Below are positions 24,623 through 35,156 of a DNA stretch of 64,000 bases, piece by piece; the stretch's first letter is position 1; each line of letters begins with the position of its first letter. Source of the DNA: MED-G116 sp038107835 (GTDB lineage Bacteria; Pseudomonadota; Alphaproteobacteria; Puniceispirillales; Puniceispirillaceae); assembly GCA_038107835.1 (NCBI GenBank), contig JAYNHH010000001.1, forward strand, positions 62,001 to 126,000, in the 5' to 3' direction. A program made the translations under genes and the position numbers. Below the pieces are notes generated by a model. That model did no database searches. It saw only the letters and a list, made by a program, of their open reading frames with translations, and had not been told where the DNA came from.

Positions 24623-26239
24623 ATGCAGGATTTTGACTATATCATTGTCGGTGCCGGGTCGGCTGGCTGTGTTCTCGCCGACAAGCTCAGCGCGTCAGGC
24701 AGACACAGGGTGCTGGTGCTTGAGGCAGGGCCATCTGATCGACGTTTCTGGGTGCGAGTCCCCATCGGCTACGGCATTTCCTATCATGACGCCCGGGTGA
24801 ACTGGAAATATCAAAGCGAACCTGATCCCGGCATTGATGGGCGGCGAATGTATTTTCCGCGGGGCAGGGTTGTCGGCGGCTCCAGTTCTATCAACGCGCT
24901 CATCTATCATCGTGGTCAGGCCCATGATTATGATGATTGGGCAGCCGCAGGCAATCCCGGATGGGATTATAAATCTGTTGCAAAGATCTTTGACAGTTTT
25001 GAACGGGTAAGCAAGGTCGGTGACGAGCAGGACATTCCACCCGGTGTGTCGCTTCTGTCGGTTACAGACGCCACTGCCAGCTACCACCCCTTAAAGGACC
25101 GGTTCGCCGATATGTGCCAGCAGATGCAGATGCCGGTATCGCGCAATCCGGTGATGGAGGGTCACAGCGCTGGCCCCTATTTCATTACCACGCGGCAGGG
25201 CCTGCGCTGCTCGAGTGCAGTTGCGTTTCTGCATCCCGCAGCAAAGCGCTCGAACTTGACCGTGATGACCGATGTTACCGTTCAGCGCATCGGGTTTCGG
25301 GGCCGGCGCGCGACCCATGTTGATTGCCTTCATGGTGGCCGGCAGGTCACCTTTAACGTGGGCCGTGAGGTGCTGTTGACGGCAGGGGCGATCAATTCTC
25401 CACAATTGCTTCAACTCTCAGGAATAGGTCCGCAGGATGTCATACGTGACGCAGGGCTGGAGGTTTTGCTCAACCAGCCAAATGTTGGCAGTCATATGCA
25501 GGACCATCTCGGAGTTAACTACATATACAAAGCCAATCGGCCCACTCTGAATGATGTTTTGGGCCGGTGGTCAGGTCGTATTCTCGCTGGAATGGAATAT
25601 ATGACACGTCGAACCGGTCCGCTCTCGCTCAGCGTCAATCAATTTGGCGGGTTGGTGAAATCAACGCCTGACCGGGCCTTCCCCGATACCCAGCTTTATC
25701 TGAACCCGCTCAGCTACCAGTCCTTTTATAAAGGTCGGCGGGCGTTGACGAAGCCTGACAAATTCTCTGGCTTTATCATGAGCTTCAACAGCTGTCGCCC
25801 GGTCAGTGAGGGTCATGTTCGAATACGTTCATCTGATCCGACAATGCCGCCTGCAATTACGCCAAATTATCTGTCAGCACCAAGTGATGTCGATGATGTT
25901 ATCCGCATGGCTCGGTTGATCTTGCGCATGCAGCAGACCCCTGCAATCCGCGAAACCCTGTCCGCGCCACCGCTCACGCCGCTGGAAAATATGACTGATG
26001 ACGAGATTGTGAACGATTTCCGCCAGCGTTGTGGTACAGTGTTTCACCCTTGTTGCACTGCCAGAATGGGGCCGGATCCCAAGACGTCTGTCGTAGACAG
26101 CCGGTTGAAGGTGCATGGTTTTGAGGGTTTACGGGTCTGCGATGCATCGGTGTTTCCAAACATTACCTCGGCAAACACGAACGCGCCAACGCTTGTGGTT
26201 GCCCATCGCGCTGCTGAAATGATTTTGGCAGATGCCTGA
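24623..26239 (+). CDS. GMC-family FAD oxidoreductase (choline dehydrogenase-like)
   Basis: A 538-residue glucose-methanol-choline oxidoreductase. It has the FAD-binding IIVGAGSAGCVLADKL at the N-terminus, the PRGRVVGGSSSINALIYHRG signature (about 80-100), and the second signature LTAGAINSPQLLQLSG. The C-terminal catalytic His region is CGTVFHPCCTARMG. It oxidises an alcohol, using FAD. It is not linked to betaine aldehyde dehydrogenase, so choline is not implied. A second GMC gene lies at 32249, with the RND efflux pair and amidase between them. Confidence 0.93.
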   Translation: MQDFDYIIVGAGSAGCVLADKLSASGRHRVLVLEAGPSDRRFWVRVPIGYGISYHDARVNWKYQSEPDPGIDGRRMYFPRGRVVGGSSSINALIYHRGQAHDYDDWAAAGNPGWDYKSVAKIFDSFERVSKVGDEQDIPPGVSLLSVTDATASYHPLKDRFADMCQQMQMPVSRNPVMEGHSAGPYFITTRQGLRCSSAVAFLHPAAKRSNLTVMTDVTVQRIGFRGRRATHVDCLHGGRQVTFNVGREVLLTAGAINSPQLLQLSGIGPQDVIRDAGLEVLLNQPNVGSHMQDHLGVNYIYKANRPTLNDVLGRWSGRILAGMEYMTRRTGPLSLSVNQFGGLVKSTPDRAFPDTQLYLNPLSYQSFYKGRRALTKPDKFSGFIMSFNSCRPVSEGHVRIRSSDPTMPPAITPNYLSAPSDVDDVIRMARLILRMQQTPAIRETLSAPPLTPLENMTDDEIVNDFRQRCGTVFHPCCTARMGPDPKTSVVDSRLKVHGFEGLRVCDASVFPNITSANTNAPTLVVAHRAAEMILADA

Positions 26240-26355
26240 GCGTTGGTGAGACTTGCTGAGACCAGGCCATCGATCCTTGTTTAATTTGGTTTTGAGGCCT
26301 ATATGACACGGAGTCTGTTGCTGGGAATATCATTGGGGGATGGTTGAGAATTCCT

Positions 26356-27672
26356 ATGAAAATTAGATCTTCATATTTATGGGCTGGCCTTGTCGCGCTC
26401 GGTGTTGTTGGCTGGATGGTGTCGGATGATCTTTTGCGTCCACAGGCCGATGATGCAGGTGTCGAGATATCGTCATCGGATGTGAATGCAATTGATGCGC
26501 CCAAGGATGACGGTGACAGCAGTGCCGGCACTGTCCCGCAGCCTGCATCCGTGGAGCGTAGTTTCATCGTTTCCGCCCTTCGCGTGAAGAACGAGACGAT
26601 CCCGCGGTTGATCCGGGCAAATGGCATCATTGAGCCGGAATATGAGGTGACAGTATCGTCAAAAATTGATGGTAACATTGTTGCGGTTCCGGGACGTGAG
26701 GGTGCAAGCGTGAAAGCGGGCGATGTTCTGGTGGTTCTGGACAAGGATACGCTGCCTGCGCAGATCGCCGCAGCACGCGCCGAAATCCAGGCGGCTGAGA
26801 TGGCTCTCAATGCCGCCAGGGAACAGTCACGTGGCACACTGGAAGAAGAGCTGGCAGCAGCTGAGGCAAATCTTGCGGTCGCCAAAAAGCGGATGGAAAT
26901 TTCGAAAAAGCTGGCCCAGCAGAACTTCAGTGCGCCCCTTGAACAGGTTCAGTTGAAAGCGGATTTTGAGAATGCCCGGGTCACGCTTGCCAAAATCAGG
27001 CTGAAGCAGAATTTCCAGGCGGATATCGAGGTTTCGCAGAACACCGCCCGCCTTGAGGCGGCGCGGTCGAACCTGTCGGTTCTGACCTCACAATTGGATG
27101 ACTCGACCATTGTTGCGCCAATCGATGGCAGGCTGGAGACAATCCATGTCGATGCTGGTGAGCGACTTCGGCGGGACCAGGCAGCGGCCACCATTCTTGG
27201 CATGGATCGTCTGTCAGTTGTTGTGGCGGTGCCACAGACGAATGTCTCGCGGATTTCGATTGGTGATATGGTTAAGGTCGATATTGCCGGTGCTGGCACG
27301 CATCAGGGACAGGTGGCGAAGATTGCCTCGCAGACAAGTGCGGCAACACGGACTTTCGATGTTGAGATCACCGTTCCGAATGATGAAGGCAGGCTGCGCG
27401 CCGGTGTAACTGTTGAAGCCGCCATTGATATTGGGTCGGTGAACGCATTTGCGATGTCCCCGGCCCATCTGTCGGTCGCTGGGGATGGGTCACTCACTGC
27501 AAAGGTCAGTGACAGTGACACTGTCCGCATAATTCCTGTTGAAATGGTCCGCTCGGGGGCTGAACGCGTTTACGTGTCGGGGCTGGAGGACGGGATGATT
27601 CTACTCACCGTCGGTCAGGCATTTGTAGACGCAGGTGATACTGTGAACTACGCGCTTGGTGACAATTCATGA
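26356..27672 (+). CDS. RND efflux system periplasmic adaptor
   Basis: A 438-residue HlyD/AcrA-type membrane fusion protein. An N-terminal membrane anchor (about 7-25) precedes an acidic linker, then the lipoyl half-motifs, a coiled coil of about 140-230 rich in Ala/Glu, and the beta-barrel domain. It bridges the inner-membrane pump to an outer-membrane channel. ATG 26356 is chosen; a TTG at 26344 is in frame. It overlaps the pump gene by ATGA. No TolC-like gene is in the window. Confidence 0.9.
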   Translation: MKIRSSYLWAGLVALGVVGWMVSDDLLRPQADDAGVEISSSDVNAIDAPKDDGDSSAGTVPQPASVERSFIVSALRVKNETIPRLIRANGIIEPEYEVTVSSKIDGNIVAVPGREGASVKAGDVLVVLDKDTLPAQIAAARAEIQAAEMALNAAREQSRGTLEEELAAAEANLAVAKKRMEISKKLAQQNFSAPLEQVQLKADFENARVTLAKIRLKQNFQADIEVSQNTARLEAARSNLSVLTSQLDDSTIVAPIDGRLETIHVDAGERLRRDQAAATILGMDRLSVVVAVPQTNVSRISIGDMVKVDIAGAGTHQGQVAKIASQTSAATRTFDVEITVPNDEGRLRAGVTVEAAIDIGSVNAFAMSPAHLSVAGDGSLTAKVSDSDTVRIIPVEMVRSGAERVYVSGLEDGMILLTVGQAFVDAGDTVNYALGDNS

Positions 27673-30600
27673 ATGCGTTGATTGCGGCGGCATTTTCCCG
27701 GACCAGTGCAATATTGCTGACGTTGGTGCTGCTGAGCGCCGTGGGCGTCGCCTCCTACATCCAGATTCCCAAGGAAGCGCGACCGGATGTCGATATACCG
27801 GTTGCCTATGTCTCCGTCAGCTATGAGGGCATTTCGCCGGATGACGCGGAAAGATTGCTGATCAAGCCCCTGGAGAAGCACCTCCGCACGGTCGAAGGCC
27901 TCGACGTGATGAAATCTGTTGCGTCTGAGGGGTATGGTTCGGTTTCGCTGGAATTTGCCGCTGGCGAGGATATTGATCTGGCTTTGGCAGATGTACGCAA
28001 GGCCGTTGATGACGCAAAGCCCGATTTGCCTGCGGATGCGGATGAGCCAAAAGTAATCGAGGTCAGCCTCTCACTCTTTCCGGTGCTGACGGCTGCCTTG
28101 TATGGAACCGTATCTGAGCGTGACATGGTGCAGGCTGCCCGTGACATAAAGGACAAGCTGGAGGCATTACCAGGTGTTCTTGAGGTTGAAATTGGCGGTG
28201 ACCGCGAGGAAGTTCTGGAAATTCTGGTCGATGCAGCGGCGATGGAAGCCTATGGTCTCGATCCAAATGTGGTTACTGGTCTGGTCAGCGGCAACAACCA
28301 GCTGGTTACCGCCGGTGCGATCGATGATGGTGGTGGGCGTCTTCTGGTGAAAGTCCCCGGTGTCATCGAAACCATAGATGATCTGATCAATATGCCCATC
28401 AAGGCGAGTGATGGCACAAGTATCAAGTTTGGCGATGTTGCCATTGTACGCCGGGCTTTCCGGCAGGCTGAGGGGTGGTCCCGGGTCAATGGTGAGGCCG
28501 CCATCGTTCTGGATGTGCGCAAACGCGTCGGCTCGAACATCATCAGTGTCATCGAGGCAGCCCGTGAGGTGATAGATGAGGAGACACCAAAGATTGGTGA
28601 TGACGTAAAGGTCAGCTATCTATTTGACGATTCCAAGGATGTCCGCAGCCTGCTCAGCGATCTTGGCAACAATGTTGGCGCGGCGGTGATTATCGTGATG
28701 GTGGTGGTTCTTGCCGTGCTGGGAATTCGCAATGCGTCACTTGTGGGCCTGGCAATCCCCGGCTCTTTCTTCATGGGCATTACCGTGTTGAATTCGATTG
28801 GCGTTACAATGAACATCATCGTTCTGTTCTCGCTTATTCTGGTTGCCGGCATGCTGGTCGATGGCGTGATCGTCACAACAGAATATGCTGACCGCCGGAT
28901 TGCCATGGGTGAGAGCCGCCGTAACGCCTATCGTATGGGCGCACAGCGAATGGCCTGGCCAATTATTTCCTCGACTGTGACAACATTGATGGTTTTCATG
29001 CCCTTGCTGTTCTGGCCGGGAATTGTTGGCCAGTTCATGAAATATCTGCCGATGACGGTGATTGCGGTATTGCTGTCATCGCTATTCATGGCTCTGATTT
29101 TCATTCCAGTCCTCGGTGGAATGATCGGCAAGAAAACCGTGGCGAAGGGTGCAGTGTCAGCGACTGCCCCACGATCCTACCGGCGTCTGTTGAAGTTTGC
29201 CGTCCGGCGACCCGCCATCACCATGCTGCTGGTTATCGCGGTGATTGTATCCGCCTTTATGGGGTATGGCCGTGCTGGTCTTGGCGTGTCCTTCTTTCCT
29301 GATATTGAGCCTGATCAGGCGCAGGTTCAGGTGCTTGCAAGGGGCGACCTTTCGGCGCGTGAGCGCGATCTTCTCGTGCAGCAGACAGAGCAGAATATCA
29401 GCACCGTTCAGGGAGTTCAGGATTTCTACGCGCGGTCCTTCCGTTCGGGCGGGGATGGCAATCAGGCACCAAGAGATTCGGTTGGTACGATCCGTACAGT
29501 GTTTACTGAATGGAATGAGCGGGAAAAGGCATCCAGCCTGATGGACCAGATGCGGGCCTTGGTAGCGGACCTTGCGGGCGCCGACATCAGCATCACAAAG
29601 CAGCAGGAAGGTCCGGGTGGTGCGCTGCCGATTGCCATTGATGTTCTTGGTGACGATCTTGATGACCTCGCCGCCGCCACGGATGATCTGGTTGCCCGCA
29701 TGGAATCGCTTGGCGGTTTTGTTGATATAACAGACAGTCGCCCACTGCCTGGCATGGAATGGACACTTGTTACGGATCGGGATGCGGCAAGCCGGCATGG
29801 TGTGTCGATTGCCGGTCTCGGTACGATGATCAAATTGCTGACGCGCGGTGTCCGTATTTCGGACTATCGCCCTGATGATTCGGAAGATGAACTGGATGTC
29901 GTCATGCGGTTTCTTGGCGATCAGCGCAATCTTGACAGGCTGAAGGAGCTGCGTGTGCCAACAGCCGCTGGTGCCTATGTGCCATTGTCGGTTTTTGCGA
30001 CATTGCAGCCCCAGCCCAAACGCGGTGACATCGAGCGTCAGGATGGCCGACGCTACATGTATATCCAGTCGGATGTCACGACAGGTGCGCTGGCTGGTGA
30101 GCGGCTTGAAGCCATCAAGAACTCACTCAGCGAACGGCCACTCGCGCAGAATGTGCAGGTGAAGTTTGGTGGTGAGGACGAGGATATTGCCGAAACACAG
30201 GCATTTCTGGGACAGTCATTCATGATCTCTCTGGTTCTGATGGTCATCATCCTGATGGTTCAGTTCAATTCTGGCTGGCAGGCCTTTGTCACGATGTCGG
30301 CGATTGTGCTGTCCACAGGTGGTGTTGTTCTGGGTCTGTGGGCCGCAGGCCAGCCATTTGGCATCGTTATGTGTGGCCTTGGGGTCATTTCACTTGCTGG
30401 CATTGTCGTGAACAACAATATCGTTCTGATTGACACGTTTAACGAGTATCGTGGCCGCGGGTACAGTGCCGGACATGCTGCATTCCGGGCTGGCCTTGTC
30501 AGATTCCGGCCGGTGGTGCTGACCGCAGTAACCACCATCCTTGGTCTGATGCCAATGGTGTTTCAGTTGACGATCAAGATTCTCGACCGGGAGATACTTG

Positions 30601-30809
30601 TTGGTGCGCCCTCGTCGCAATGGTGGACACAGCTATCAAGCACCATTGCTGGCGGTCTTACCTTTGCGACCATCCTGACTTTGGTTGCAACACCGGCTAT
30701 GCTGGTTATCGGAGGCGCTTTTGTTCGTGGGAACAAACCGGCGTCTCCTGGCCTGATCAGACGGGTCCTGTCATTATGGTCAAAAAGGGCGGCGCCAGCC
30801 CAAGGCTAG
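27669..30809 (+). CDS. RND efflux transporter permease (AcrB family)
   Basis: A 1046-residue RND pump with two sets of membrane segments separated by large periplasmic domains. Of the usual pair of helix-4 aspartates only one is retained (MLVDGVIV, where AcrB has two adjacent Asp residues); this is common in one HAE-type branch. It exchanges protons for an exported hydrophobic substrate. It starts in the ATGA overlap with the adaptor gene. Its stop overlaps the stop of the convergent amidase in CTAG. Substrate unknown. Confidence 0.93.
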   Translation: MNALIAAAFSRTSAILLTLVLLSAVGVASYIQIPKEARPDVDIPVAYVSVSYEGISPDDAERLLIKPLEKHLRTVEGLDVMKSVASEGYGSVSLEFAAGEDIDLALADVRKAVDDAKPDLPADADEPKVIEVSLSLFPVLTAALYGTVSERDMVQAARDIKDKLEALPGVLEVEIGGDREEVLEILVDAAAMEAYGLDPNVVTGLVSGNNQLVTAGAIDDGGGRLLVKVPGVIETIDDLINMPIKASDGTSIKFGDVAIVRRAFRQAEGWSRVNGEAAIVLDVRKRVGSNIISVIEAAREVIDEETPKIGDDVKVSYLFDDSKDVRSLLSDLGNNVGAAVIIVMVVVLAVLGIRNASLVGLAIPGSFFMGITVLNSIGVTMNIIVLFSLILVAGMLVDGVIVTTEYADRRIAMGESRRNAYRMGAQRMAWPIISSTVTTLMVFMPLLFWPGIVGQFMKYLPMTVIAVLLSSLFMALIFIPVLGGMIGKKTVAKGAVSATAPRSYRRLLKFAVRRPAITMLLVIAVIVSAFMGYGRAGLGVSFFPDIEPDQAQVQVLARGDLSARERDLLVQQTEQNISTVQGVQDFYARSFRSGGDGNQAPRDSVGTIRTVFTEWNEREKASSLMDQMRALVADLAGADISITKQQEGPGGALPIAIDVLGDDLDDLAAATDDLVARMESLGGFVDITDSRPLPGMEWTLVTDRDAASRHGVSIAGLGTMIKLLTRGVRISDYRPDDSEDELDVVMRFLGDQRNLDRLKELRVPTAAGAYVPLSVFATLQPQPKRGDIERQDGRRYMYIQSDVTTGALAGERLEAIKNSLSERPLAQNVQVKFGGEDEDIAETQAFLGQSFMISLVLMVIILMVQFNSGWQAFVTMSAIVLSTGGVVLGLWAAGQPFGIVMCGLGVISLAGIVVNNNIVLIDTFNEYRGRGYSAGHAAFRAGLVRFRPVVLTAVTTILGLMPMVFQLTIKILDREILVGAPSSQWWTQLSSTIAGGLTFATILTLVATPAMLVIGGAFVRGNKPASPGLIRRVLSLWSKRAAPAQG

Positions 30810-32152
30810 CCGCGAATGGTCGCCTCGGCACCGGCTGCGATGGCCAGCAGACGCCTGTCATGTTTGTGTGACCCCATGAGAGACAATCCTACTGGGGCTG
30901 CGCCGGGTTTGTGGCATGGAATCGTGATTGTTGGCCTGTCGAGAAAATTCGCCAGCGCCGTATTGCGCAGAGCCATGCCGCTCATTTTCAGTTTTGCGTC
31001 GATGGTGGAAAGCGCCTCGATCTTAGGGGGAATGAGCGGGGACGTTGGCATTATCAGCGCGTCAAAGACGCGTGTCTGCTGTTGCACCAGCCTCATCGTC
31101 TGCCGACGTATCGCGAATTGATCGATGTAATCTGCCGCCAGAATATCGCTACCACTTTTGATGCGCGATGCCACAAAGGGATCATACTCCCGGTGCGCGT
31201 TGCTTTGCAGCCGGTCCCGGTGCAGGGCAAAGGCCTCCGCAGCAACAATGCTCTTGGGATTGTTTGCAGGGCGTAATTCTTCGAGGATGTCGAGACTGAT
31301 CTCGCTGATGGTTGCACCAGCCGCACTGAGCCTCTGGACAGCCTCATCAAAGCTGGTGGCAACCGCATCATCCAGCCCGTCAAACAGATAGCCGACCGGC
31401 ATCCCAAGGCGCAGGCCGGCAAGGGGAAAGGGTGTTTCCGCCGCACCGTCACCACCAGCCATGATGCTGTCCATGATGGCGGCGCAGTCAACGCTGTTGC
31501 TCATCGGTCCTGCTGCATCAAAAGAGGTTGAGAGAGGATAGACCCCGTCGCCCGGCATCCGGGTCGAGGTTGGTTTGAGGCCGACAATGCCACAAAATGC
31601 TGCCGGGGTTCGGGTTGAGCCACCTGTGTCTGAACCGATGGTTGCCGGTGCCATACCATCACTAATTGAGACGGCGCTGCCAGATGATGAGCCACCTGCG
31701 ACCCGGCCGCCATCCGCATCGCGCTCAAACGGGCTTCTGGGGTCGCCGTAATGTGGGTTCATTCCGAGGCCCGAAAAGGCGAACTCTGTCATGTTGGTTC
31801 GCCCGATGAGAATGAAACCGGCAGCTTTCAATCGGCTGACAACAAGGGCATCCGTGGTGGCCGCGGCATGGTCTGCCAGAACGGTTGAGCCAGCACGGGT
31901 CACTTCACCCCTCACATCGAACAAATCCTTGACTGAAAGCGGGATGCCGGCGAATGGAGGCAGCGCGTGACCTTCCTGTCGCGCTTTGTCAATCTGATCG
32001 GCCTCAACGCGCACACGATCCGTATAGACCTCGATAAAGGCGCGCTCGCCATCTTCGCTCGCAATCGCCTCAAGGCAGGTTTCGGTCAGCGCACGCGCGG
32101 TGAGATCACCTGCGGCAAGCGCTCTGGACAATGTGCTCAGATAAAATGTCAT
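30806..32152 (-). CDS. Amidase-signature family hydrolase
   Basis: A 448-residue amidase with the Ser-cisSer-Lys triad: Lys in PLSVKDLF, the first Ser in GGSSSGSAV, and the nucleophile in [16 protein letters not shown]. Related to GatA and to other amidases acting on small amides; no GatB or GatC lies nearby, so tRNA amidation is unlikely. ATG 32152 is the likely start from family length, although no good ribosome site is visible; further in-frame ATGs lie at 32173 and 32212. It is divergent from the second GMC gene, so the two could share a regulated promoter. Confidence 0.9.
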   Translation of the reverse strand: MTFYLSTLSRALAAGDLTARALTETCLEAIASEDGERAFIEVYTDRVRVEADQIDKARQEGHALPPFAGIPLSVKDLFDVRGEVTRAGSTVLADHAAATTDALVVSRLKAAGFILIGRTNMTEFAFSGLGMNPHYGDPRSPFERDADGGRVAGGSSSGSAVSISDGMAPATIGSDTGGSTRTPAAFCGIVGLKPTSTRMPGDGVYPLSTSFDAAGPMSNSVDCAAIMDSIMAGGDGAAETPFPLAGLRLGMPVGYLFDGLDDAVATSFDEAVQRLSAAGATISEISLDILEELRPANNPKSIVAAEAFALHRDRLQSNAHREYDPFVASRIKSGSDILAADYIDQFAIRRQTMRLVQQQTRVFDALIMPTSPLIPPKIEALSTIDAKLKMSGMALRNTALANFLDRPTITIPCHKPGAAPVGLSLMGSHKHDRRLLAIAAGAEATIRG

Positions 32153-32248
32153 GCTGTCAGTATGGCCGTGCATCAGGAAAAAATCATCCCGTTTTTGCCG
32201 CCCGGCAGACATCTTGACTTGGGCCGGGTGACTGCAGATAGTCATGCC

Positions 32249-33910
32249 ATGAAAACGCAGGATTTCGATTATATTATCGTTGGTTCAGGATCAGCAGGCA
32301 GTGCCATGGCCTACCGTCTTGGCGAGGATGGAACGCACAGAATTCTGGTTCTGGAATTTGGCGGCTCTGACATTGGCCCATTGGTACAGATGCCGGCAGC
32401 ATTGTCCTATCCGATGAATATGCCACGCTATGACTGGGGATATGTTGCTGAACCCGAGGAGGGACTTGGCGGCAGACGGCTTGTCTGCCCCCGAGGCAAG
32501 GTCATTGGCGGGTCCTCCTCAATAAATGGCATGATTTATGTGCGCGGCAATGCGGGTGATTACGCACATTGGGAAGAAGCGGGTGCCACCGGGTGGGGCT
32601 ATGCAGATGTATTGCCCTATTTTCGTCGTATGGAGCAGTCGCATGGTGGCGAGGCGCGCTGGCGTGGGAACGATGGACCGCTGCATGTGACACGTGGTCC
32701 CCGCGACAACCCACTGCATGATGCGTTTGTTGAGTCTGCCGTGGCCGCTGGCTATGTCCACACGCCGGATTACAATGGCTACCGACAGGAAGGTTTTGGC
32801 CCGGCCGACATGACTGTCTGGAAAGGGCGTCGCTGGTCCAGTGCGAATGCCTATCTGCGCCCAGCGCTCAAACGGGGAAATGTGATGCTGCAGAAGGGTG
32901 CTTTGGTCAAAAAAGTGCTTTTTCAGGGTAGCCGGGCGATTGGCGTGAGCTACCTGCATAATGGCCGACAACATGTAGCCAAGGCATCTGCTGAGGTGAT
33001 TCTTGCATCAGGAGCAATTAATTCTCCACAGATTCTGCAACGTTCCGGCATAGGGCCAGGAGATGTCCTGCAGGCGGCTGGCGTGCCGGTGATTGCCGAG
33101 CGCAGAGCTGTTGGTGAAAACCTGCAGGATCATCTGGAAGTCTATTTTCAGGTTGCTTGTCTTCAGCCGATCACGCTCTACAAACATCTTGGGCTATTCT
33201 CAAAGGCAATGATCGGCGCACAATGGCTGTTCTTCAAATCCGGCCTTGGCGCTTCGAATCAATTCGAGACTCTGGGCTTCATCAGGTCGCGTGCCGGCGT
33301 CGCCTATCCCGACATTCAATATCATTTTTTGCCAGTGGCGATCAGCTATGATGGCACGGCACCAGCTGCAGGGCATGGTTTTCAGTTGCATGTCGGGCCG
33401 ATGCGCTCCAAGTCACGTGGCTATGTGCGGATAAGAGATGACCGGGCCGAGAGCGCGCCAACAATCAAATTCAACTATATGAGTCATGATGATGATTGGC
33501 AGGAATTTCGCCGTTGCATCAGGCTCAGCCGCGAAATACTGCAACAGGCGCCAATGGACCCCTTCAGGGGACCTGAAATCCAGCCAGGTGACGACCAGAC
33601 GTCAGATGAACAGATTGATGCCTTTATCCGTGACAATGCGGAGAGCGCCTATCATCCCTGTGGGACGGTGCGTATGGGGGCGGCAGATGATCCAGGGGCA
33701 GTGGTTGATCCTGAATGCCGTGTCATTGGTGTCGACGGGTTGCGCGTCGCCGACTCATCCATTTTTCCAAGAATCACCAACGGCAATCTGAATGCCCCCT
33801 CGATCATGACCGGAGAGAAGGCGGCAGACCATATCCTTGGTCGCCAGCCCCTGGCGCGGGCCAATGATGTTCCCTTTGCTCATCCAGATTGGGAAACCAG
33901 CCAGAGGTGA
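32249..33910 (+). CDS. GMC-family FAD oxidoreductase (choline dehydrogenase-like), second copy
   Basis: A 553-residue GMC enzyme: FAD motif [16 protein letters not shown] at residues 8-23, signature [21 protein letters not shown] near 80, [17 protein letters not shown] near 255, and catalytic [10 protein letters not shown] near the C-terminus. It is clearly paralogous to the gene at 24623 but not a recent copy: large stretches differ. ATG 32249 is chosen for the typical N-terminal spacing to the FAD motif. It oxidises an unknown alcohol. It is divergent from the amidase gene. Confidence 0.93.
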   Translation: MKTQDFDYIIVGSGSAGSAMAYRLGEDGTHRILVLEFGGSDIGPLVQMPAALSYPMNMPRYDWGYVAEPEEGLGGRRLVCPRGKVIGGSSSINGMIYVRGNAGDYAHWEEAGATGWGYADVLPYFRRMEQSHGGEARWRGNDGPLHVTRGPRDNPLHDAFVESAVAAGYVHTPDYNGYRQEGFGPADMTVWKGRRWSSANAYLRPALKRGNVMLQKGALVKKVLFQGSRAIGVSYLHNGRQHVAKASAEVILASGAINSPQILQRSGIGPGDVLQAAGVPVIAERRAVGENLQDHLEVYFQVACLQPITLYKHLGLFSKAMIGAQWLFFKSGLGASNQFETLGFIRSRAGVAYPDIQYHFLPVAISYDGTAPAAGHGFQLHVGPMRSKSRGYVRIRDDRAESAPTIKFNYMSHDDDWQEFRRCIRLSREILQQAPMDPFRGPEIQPGDDQTSDEQIDAFIRDNAESAYHPCGTVRMGAADDPGAVVDPECRVIGVDGLRVADSSIFPRITNGNLNAPSIMTGEKAADHILGRQPLARANDVPFAHPDWETSQR

Positions 33911-34046
33911 GTCATTGGTTGTGATGAGGGCGGGTTGATGATCAGTAAAAACTACCTTGAATTTTGGCTGAGTGTCGTGCCATCGTTCTTGCAGGATGAA
34001 TCAAACCAGAAATACCAAAGAGTGAAATGTCCGGGGGAGTTGAGTG

Positions 34047-35156
34047 ATGAAGACGAGAGCTGCAGTTGCTGTGCAGGCAGGAAAGCCACTTGAAATCATG
34101 GAGGTTGATCTTGATGGTCCCCGCGCTGGCGAGGTGCTGTTGGAAATCATGGCGACTGGCATATGTCACACGGATGAGTTTACCCTGTCAGGTGCTGATC
34201 CCGAGGGTATGTTTCCTGCAATTCTTGGACATGAGGGCGCCGGCATTGTGCGCGAGGTGGGAGCAGGCGTGACCAGTGTCCAGCCCGGCGATCACGTGAT
34301 CCCGCTCTACACCCCGGAATGCCGTGAATGTGACTATTGTCTGCACCCAAAGACGAATCTCTGTCAGGCCATCCGCACCACGCAGGGGCAAGGTGTGATG
34401 CCTGATGGCACCAGCCGTTTCTCAATTGATGGCAAGCCGGTTCTTCACTACATGGGAACGTCGACATTTTCGAACTTCACTGTGCTGCCGGAGATAGCCC
34501 TTGCCAAAGTCAACAAGGCGGCACCGTTTGACAAGATCTGTTATATCGGTTGCGGCGTGACCACGGGCATTGGTGCCGTGATCAACACTGCCAAGGCAGA
34601 AGCTGGATGCAATGCGGTGGTGTTTGGCCTTGGCGGTATTGGGCTGAATGTCATTCAGGGGCTTCGCATGATCGGGGCCAACATGATCGTGGGCGTCGAC
34701 CTGAATAACAACAAAAAGGAATGGGGCGAAAAATTTGGAATGACGCATTTCGTCAATCCAAGTGAGGTCAAGGGTGACCTTGTTGGCCATCTTGTTGAGT
34801 TAACCAACGGTGGCGCTGACTACTCCTTTGAATGTATTGGCAATACCTCTGTTATGCGCCAGGCGCTTGAATGTGCGCATAAGGGATGGGGAGAATCCAT
34901 CATCATCGGGGTGGCCGGGGCAGGGCAGGAGATTTCAACCCGCCCGTTCCAGCTGGTGACGGGGCGCAGCTGGCGTGGTACGGCCTTTGGCGGTGCGCGT
35001 GGCCGGACCGATGTGCCAAAGATCGTCGATTGGTACATGCAGGGAAAGATTGATATTGATCCGATGATCACGCATACGCTGGCACTTGAGGATATCAACA
35101 AGGGCTTTGATCTCATGCATGCTGGTGAGTCAATCCGGTCGGTTGTTGTATTCTGA
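34047..35156 (+). CDS. frmA: S-(hydroxymethyl)glutathione dehydrogenase (class III alcohol dehydrogenase)
   Basis: A 369-residue zinc alcohol dehydrogenase of class III. Catalytic zinc ligands lie in GICHTDE and GHEGAG, structural zinc cysteines in PECRECDYCLHPKTNLC, and the NAD-binding motif is GLGGIGLN. It oxidises the glutathione adduct of formaldehyde to S-formylglutathione. GGGGGAG before ATG 34047 sets the start. It overlaps fghA by one base, so the two detoxification steps are made together. The formaldehyde could come from demethylation or from dimethylglycine-type oxidation. Confidence 0.97.
   Translation: MKTRAAVAVQAGKPLEIMEVDLDGPRAGEVLLEIMATGICHTDEFTLSGADPEGMFPAILGHEGAGIVREVGAGVTSVQPGDHVIPLYTPECRECDYCLHPKTNLCQAIRTTQGQGVMPDGTSRFSIDGKPVLHYMGTSTFSNFTVLPEIALAKVNKAAPFDKICYIGCGVTTGIGAVINTAKAEAGCNAVVFGLGGIGLNVIQGLRMIGANMIVGVDLNNNKKEWGEKFGMTHFVNPSEVKGDLVGHLVELTNGGADYSFECIGNTSVMRQALECAHKGWGESIIIGVAGAGQEISTRPFQLVTGRSWRGTAFGGARGRTDVPKIVDWYMQGKIDIDPMITHTLALEDINKGFDLMHAGESIRSVVVF

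Noticed and set aside
33940..34095. Possible 51-residue ORF before frmA
   Set aside because: It overlaps the frmA start, has no recognisable features and its end is in the wrong frame inside frmA.
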